Positions 31,664 through 35,079 of a DNA stretch of 35,079 bases are shown here, in pieces. Made by a program: the position numbers and the translations under genes. The stretch's first letter is position 1, and every line of letters begins with the position of its first letter. Source of the DNA: Streptomyces sp. 378 (GTDB taxonomy: Bacteria; Actinomycetota; Actinomycetes; Streptomycetales; Streptomycetaceae); contig NZ_JASKMS010000048.1 in the NCBI RefSeq assembly GCF_030124145.1, forward strand, positions 1-35,079, given 5' to 3'. Under the pieces are notes generated by a model. That model had not been told where the DNA came from. It made no database searches and saw only the letters and a program-made list of their open reading frames with translations.

Positions 31664-31953
31664 GCACGCGTATCCCGCAGCGGCTTTCACCCGCGGGACG
31701 CCCCGGAGGAATCCGCAGTACCACCACAAGCGGTTCCTCCCTTCAGGACGCAGACGCAGCCTGAAGTGCTGCACCGCAGCCGGCGCCCGGATCGCAAGGT
31801 CCCCATCGCGTCACCCATTTCAGCACCTGTGCCCACGGATGATTCCGCCGGCCAGATCTGCTTTCTTTTGCCACCGGTCCATACTTGTAATTCTCCATGC
31901 CATTCATCGCGGCGGGAATTCCTTGATATGTGCCACATCGAGGAAGGTTCCGA
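31664..31953. other. Spacer between cold-shock terminator and helicase gene
   Basis: GGAGGAATCCGC (31705-31716) and GCGGTTCCTCC (31730-31740) form an 11-bp stem with one bulge. The rest is rather AT-rich for this genome and probably contains the helicase promoter and leader; no gene is seen. Confidence 0.4.
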
Positions 31954-33444
31954 ATGAACCGCACGTACACGAACGACCGCCCCGCCCGCTCCCGTGACGG
32001 CCGTGCCGACGCCGGAAGGGGCGGCGGCTACGGCTCGCAAACGCCGCGTCGTTCCGGCGGGCCCGTCCGCTCCGGCGGTTACGGCCGTCGAGCCGCCGGA
32101 GTGCAGGGTGAGTTCGCGCTGCCCAGGACGATCACCCCCGCGCTGCCGGCCGTTGAAGGCTTCGCCGATCTCGACATGCCCGAGCAGCTGCTGGCCGAAC
32201 TCGGCAGGCAGGGGGTGACCGTGCCGTTCCCGATCCAGGGCGCGACGCTGCCGAACTCGCTGGCGGGCCGTGACGTGCTGGGCCGCGGACGCACGGGTTC
32301 GGGCAAGACCCTCGCCTTCGGCCTCGCTCTGCTCGCCCGCACCGCTGGCCAGCGTGCTGAGCCCCGCCAGCCGCTGGGGCTGATCCTCGTACCGACGCGT
32401 GAGCTGGCACAGCAGGTGACCGACGCGCTGACCCCGTACGCCCGCTCCGTGCGGCTGCGGCTGGCCACGGTTGTGGGCGGCATGTCGATCGGCAGGCAGG
32501 CCGGTGCGCTGCGTGGCGGAGCCGAGGTCGTCGTCGCGACGCCGGGGCGGCTCAAGGACCTCATCGACCGCGGCGAATGCCGGCTGAACCAGGTGGGCAT
32601 CACCGTGCTGGACGAGGCCGACCAGATGGCTGACATGGGTTTCATGCCACAGGTCACCGCGCTGCTCGACCAGGTCCTCCCCGAGGGGCAGCGAATGCTG
32701 TTCTCCGCCACCCTGGACCGCAACGTCGACCTGCTGGTGCGCCGCTACTTGACCGACCCCGTCGTGCATTCGGTCGACCCGTCGGCCGGTGCGGTCACGA
32801 CGATGGAGCACCACGTCCTGCACGTCCACGGCGCCGACAAGCACGCCGCCACGACCGAGATCGCCGCCCGCGACGGCCGCGTGATCATGTTCCTGGATAC
32901 CAAGCACGCCGTCGACCGGCTGACCCAGGACCTGCTCAACAGCGGGGTACGGGCCGCCGCGCTGCACGGCGGAAAGTCACAGCCCCAGCGCACCCGCACG
33001 CTGGCGCAGTTCAAGACGGGGCACGTCACCGTGCTGGTGGCGACCAACGTCGCGGCGCGCGGCATCCACGTCGACAACCTCGACCTGGTCGTCAACGTCG
33101 ATCCGCCGACCGACCACAAGGACTACCTCCACCGCGGCGGCCGTACCGCCCGCGCCGGCGAGTCCGGCAGCGTCGTCACCCTGGTCACGCCGAACCAGCG
33201 CCGCGGCATGGTCCGTCTGATGTCGGACGCCGGAATCCGGCCGCAGACCACCCAGATCCGCTCGGGCGACGAGGCCCTGAACCGGATCACCGGAGCCCAG
33301 GCCCCGTCCGGCATCCCGGTCGTCATCACCGCACCGGTGGTCGAACGCCCCAAGCGCAGCGCCACCTCCCGAGGCCGACGCCGCCCCACCTCGGCGACCA
33401 GGCGCACCCCCGTACGCCAGTCCGGCTTCGGCGCGGTGGCCTAG
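31954..33444 (+). CDS. DEAD-box ATP-dependent RNA helicase
   Basis: The 496-residue product has the full superfamily-2 motif series: Q motif PFPIQGATLP, motif I GRTGSGKT, Ia PTRELAQQ, Ib TPGRL, II DEAD in VLDEADQM, III SAT, V ATNVAARGI and VI YLHRGGRTARAG. The N-terminal 50 residues are Arg/Gly-rich (RGGGYGSQ, SGGYGRR) and the C-terminus is basic, both likely RNA-binding. Unwinding of RNA in the cold is the probable role, given the adjacent csp gene. ATG 31954 follows GAGGAAGG; an upstream in-frame ATG (31930) is rejected. The CBS gene starts 46 bp later and is likely cotranscribed. Confidence 0.93.
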   Translation: MNRTYTNDRPARSRDGRADAGRGGGYGSQTPRRSGGPVRSGGYGRRAAGVQGEFALPRTITPALPAVEGFADLDMPEQLLAELGRQGVTVPFPIQGATLPNSLAGRDVLGRGRTGSGKTLAFGLALLARTAGQRAEPRQPLGLILVPTRELAQQVTDALTPYARSVRLRLATVVGGMSIGRQAGALRGGAEVVVATPGRLKDLIDRGECRLNQVGITVLDEADQMADMGFMPQVTALLDQVLPEGQRMLFSATLDRNVDLLVRRYLTDPVVHSVDPSAGAVTTMEHHVLHVHGADKHAATTEIAARDGRVIMFLDTKHAVDRLTQDLLNSGVRAAALHGGKSQPQRTRTLAQFKTGHVTVLVATNVAARGIHVDNLDLVVNVDPPTDHKDYLHRGGRTARAGESGSVVTLVTPNQRRGMVRLMSDAGIRPQTTQIRSGDEALNRITGAQAPSGIPVVITAPVVERPKRSATSRGRRRPTSATRRTPVRQSGFGAVA

Positions 33445-33490
33445 AACCTTCGTGATCAGGAAGCCGGCCCATCTCCGCAGGAGGCACCTT

Positions 33491-33895
33491 GTGACGCTGG
33501 TTCAGACGCAGCCCCGCCCGGCGGACGCCGACCCCGCGCACAGGACGGCGGTGGAGGTCATGGACGCGGCCGGACCGCAGGTCTGTGACGACATGAGCGT
33601 CGAGGTGGCGCTGGCCGTCATGACCGCCGCCCGCACGGTCCGACTGGTCGTCTGCGACCAGGACGGCCAGTGCACCGGCCTGGTCACCCGTACCGAACTC
33701 GCCGCCGTCCGCGACAGCTCCGACTACACGGACCGTGTCCGCCTGCGCGACATCCTCGGCGACCACGGCTCGTTCGCCTCACCCGTGACCACGATGGCCG
33801 AAGCCGAGCACGCGATGCGCACCCGTCGGCTCGGTGTCCTGCCGGTGGTCGACGAGCAAGGCAGCGCCCTGGGCATCCTCGCCCTCTCCCGCTGA
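33491..33895 (+). CDS. CBS-domain pair protein
   Basis: The 134-residue product is essentially one Bateman module. The first CBS repeat contains VEVMDAAGPQVCDDMSVEVA and LVVCDQDGQCTGLVTRTELA, the second SPVTTMAEAEHAMRTRRLGV and LPVVDEQGSALGILALSR. Such modules bind adenine nucleotides and regulate partners. GTG 33491 has AGGAGG six bases upstream. It sits 46 bp after the helicase gene and 49 bp before the SCO5918-family gene, so a three-gene unit is probable. Confidence 0.85.
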   Translation: MTLVQTQPRPADADPAHRTAVEVMDAAGPQVCDDMSVEVALAVMTAARTVRLVVCDQDGQCTGLVTRTELAAVRDSSDYTDRVRLRDILGDHGSFASPVTTMAEAEHAMRTRRLGVLPVVDEQGSALGILALSR

Positions 33896-33944
33896 AACAC
33901 CTCGCCCTGGCCGGACCGTTCTTTCCTTCTCTCTGTGAGGCCAC

Positions 33945-34253
33945 ATGCGCTGCGTCATCGCCCGCTTCCCCTTCGAGCTCACCAAGGGCGGCGTGCTGGA
34001 GTCGATGAAGGGTGTCAAGCCCGAACCGGTCACCGGCGAATCGGTGATCATCGGCCGCCGCCACTACCCCGTCAAGCAGGTCGGCCAGGTCATCACGCGC
34101 CAGGACCGCCGTGACTTCAGCGCCGCCGAAGTCTCGCGGGCCATGGCTCAGCTCGGCTTCACCTGCCGCGCCGTTCCCAAGGCAGCGCCCCTGGGCATTC
34201 TCAGTCCGATGCAGCACGCTTCCGCGATGCTCGGCACCCCCGTCACGGTCTGA
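33945..34253 (+). CDS. SCO5918 family protein
   Basis: The 102-residue product begins MRCVIARFPFELTKGGVLES and continues KPEPVTGESVIIGRRHYPVK. This is the sequence pattern of the SCO5918 family of Streptomyces, a small uncharacterised protein that accompanies the cold-shock/helicase locus. The basic, beta-rich sequence suggests nucleic-acid or ribosome contact, but that is only a guess. GAGG lies four bases before the ATG. A perfect-stem terminator follows at 34290. Confidence 0.88.
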   Translation: MRCVIARFPFELTKGGVLESMKGVKPEPVTGESVIIGRRHYPVKQVGQVITRQDRRDFSAAEVSRAMAQLGFTCRAVPKAAPLGILSPMQHASAMLGTPVTV

Positions 34254-34289
34254 CCGGGTAAACAGACACGAGCCGACACCTGATGAGCA

Positions 34290-34325
34290 GTGTGGGCCCG
34301 ACCGGTACGCCGGTCGGGCCCACAC
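34290..34325 (+). terminator. Terminator after the SCO5918-family gene
   Basis: GTGTGGGCCCGACCGG (34290-34305) and CCGGTCGGGCCCACAC (34310-34325) form a perfect 16-bp stem with a TACG loop, 36 bp after the stop. It also closes the end of the decayed minus-strand gene beyond it. Confidence 0.85.
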
Positions 34326-34334
34326 CGCGTGCAG

Positions 34335-34635
34335 CGGGTTCCCGTCGCCGTTGCCCTGCAGGATCCGGGCGGCACGGAAGTGCAGATGCGTGGGTGGCCC
34401 GTCCTCCTTCACGGGGGCGTCGAAGACGGCGGGCGAACTCGCCCAAGTGAGCGGAATCCCTCAGCACATCCGACACCCTCTGCCTCCACACCGCTGCGGG
34501 AGCCAGGCGGCCGGTGATGACAGCGCCACCGGTGGCCACGGTCAGGGACATCTGGTTGCTCTGGCCGGACTCCACCAGGGCGGCGACGTCAACGATCATC
34601 CCAGGCTCGTCGAGGGCGGCGCAGGGCCTTCTGCC
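34335..34635 (-). pseudogene. Frameshifted remnant of a conserved Streptomyces protein
   Basis: One minus-strand frame reads MSLTVATGGAVITGRLAPAA followed by VWRQRVSDVLRDSAHLGEFA. A different frame then gives PPTHLHFRAARILQGNGDG. Related Streptomyces proteins carry both pieces in one frame (a TGRL-x-VW segment followed by THLHFHVARILQG), so a shift lies near 34410. The normal C-terminus is missing, cut near the terminator at 34325. Function of the family is unknown. Confidence 0.5.
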
Positions 34636-35026
34636 ACGCTCGTCAACGGCCGACCTGGGGGGCGTCACGGCTGGAAACGTCCATGCCGGTCGGTGGTGTT
34701 CTTCACGAGACGCAGTGTTGGCCGGTGCCGCCCACGGTAGCCGCGGCGCAGTCGGCGACGTCACGCCCAGCCCGACATGCTACGCGGCTGTGGGGCACTG
34801 TGAGCGCCGGACAGAGCCTCGCAGCTGCTTGAACCATCCATGGGGACCGGTCGAGGCAGACTGGTCGAGGCGGAGTACCTCATCTTCCAGCGCGCGAAAA
34901 TCTATACTCGCTGGAGTAGACATTGGCTGGCGGTGTGGTTACGATTTCTGTCGTAGTCGAGATCAAGAGAGGCCCGGCAGAGATGAACTGCCGGGCAGCA
35001 GTACGCAGTTGCAGTTAGAAGTCGTC
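34636..35026. other. AT-richer stretch before the insertion sequence
   Basis: No gene is seen. GCCCGGCA (34972-34979) pairs with TGCCGGGC (34989-34996), a possible terminator next to the transposase end. TACTC-GCTG-GAGTA near 34904-34917 is a small palindrome overlapping TATACT, which may be a -10 element with an operator. Confidence 0.4.
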
Positions 35027-35079
35027 TCATTTGGTGAGTCTGCGGTAGCAGATGAGGGTGCAGGCGATGCTGGTGAAGG
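35027..35079 (-). mobile_element. C-terminal end of an IS5-type transposase (cut by window edge)
   Basis: The minus strand reads FTSIACTLICYRRLTK and stop (TGA at 35029-35027). This is the typical ending of IS5-family transposases of Streptomyces, where a small helix with IACTLI and YRRL closes the protein. The catalytic DDE residues are outside the window. The element end and its inverted repeat should lie between about 34900 and 35026 but were not identified. Confidence 0.6.

Noticed and set aside
31687..32967. 426-codon minus-strand frame opposite the helicase
   Set aside because: Shadow of the DEAD-box helicase gene.

Overview
The window reads as chromosomal DNA of a Streptomyces-type actinomycete. 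It is very GC-rich with G/C-rich third codon positions, it has long antisense shadow frames, GTG starts are common, terminators are long GC hairpins without U-tracts, and several families are typical of Streptomyces (SPW proteins, the SCO5918 family, tandem universal stress proteins, SigB-type sigma factors). No rRNA, tRNA or CRISPR array was recognised.

Left edge (1-1600): the first codons of a LacI-type regulator run off the edge. Two 16-bp copies of a LacI-like palindrome lie upstream of it. The stretch also holds a 30-bp-arm hairpin, a 26-bp tandem repeat and a decayed MFS transporter joined to what looks like a TetR C-terminus.

Catabolic block (1595-15842): a divergent IclR regulator faces an apparent 13-kb operon on the + strand with a near-perfect 21-bp palindrome in the divergent spacer. 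Gene order is FAD amine oxidase, a 42-codon internally deleted copy of that oxidase, AstE/AspA-type deacylase, Pot-type ABC importer (binding protein, ATPase, two permeases), class III aminotransferase, a second deacylase, aldehyde dehydrogenase, aldo/keto reductase, type II haloacid-dehalogenase-like HAD, and a PuuB-like FAD oxidase. A structured terminator closes it. Many junctions overlap by 4-8 nt. The logic is import of an amine, probably N-acylated or polyamine-like, then deacylation, oxidation or transamination, and aldehyde oxidation. The actual substrate cannot be read from sequence.

Stress and ion-homeostasis block (16.1-31 kb): universal stress protein with a DevR/OsdR-like box, winged-helix ORF without a clear start, leaderless-looking acyltransferase, CorC/CNNM-type CBS protein, CPA-type K+/H+ antiporter, TerC, SPW protein, SigB-family sigma factor, GlsB/YeaQ protein, and an RsbW-like ATPase domain. 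SigB-type promoter matches precede the SPW gene and the sigma gene, with a weaker one before the GlsB gene. Among these lie several broken genes: NhaA C-terminus, first 35 codons of pcaD/pcaL, a DUF1360 gene with an aberrant C-terminus, a Rieske gene lacking its second iron-sulfur box, and a frameshifted SpoIIE-type phosphatase. This looks like an actively eroding accessory segment.

Cold-shock block (31.1-34.3 kb): cold shock protein with a 5'-UTR hairpin and a UUCG terminator, DEAD-box helicase, CBS-pair protein, SCO5918-family protein, terminator. The right edge has a frameshifted remnant of a conserved Streptomyces protein and the C-terminus of an IS5-type transposase entering from the right.
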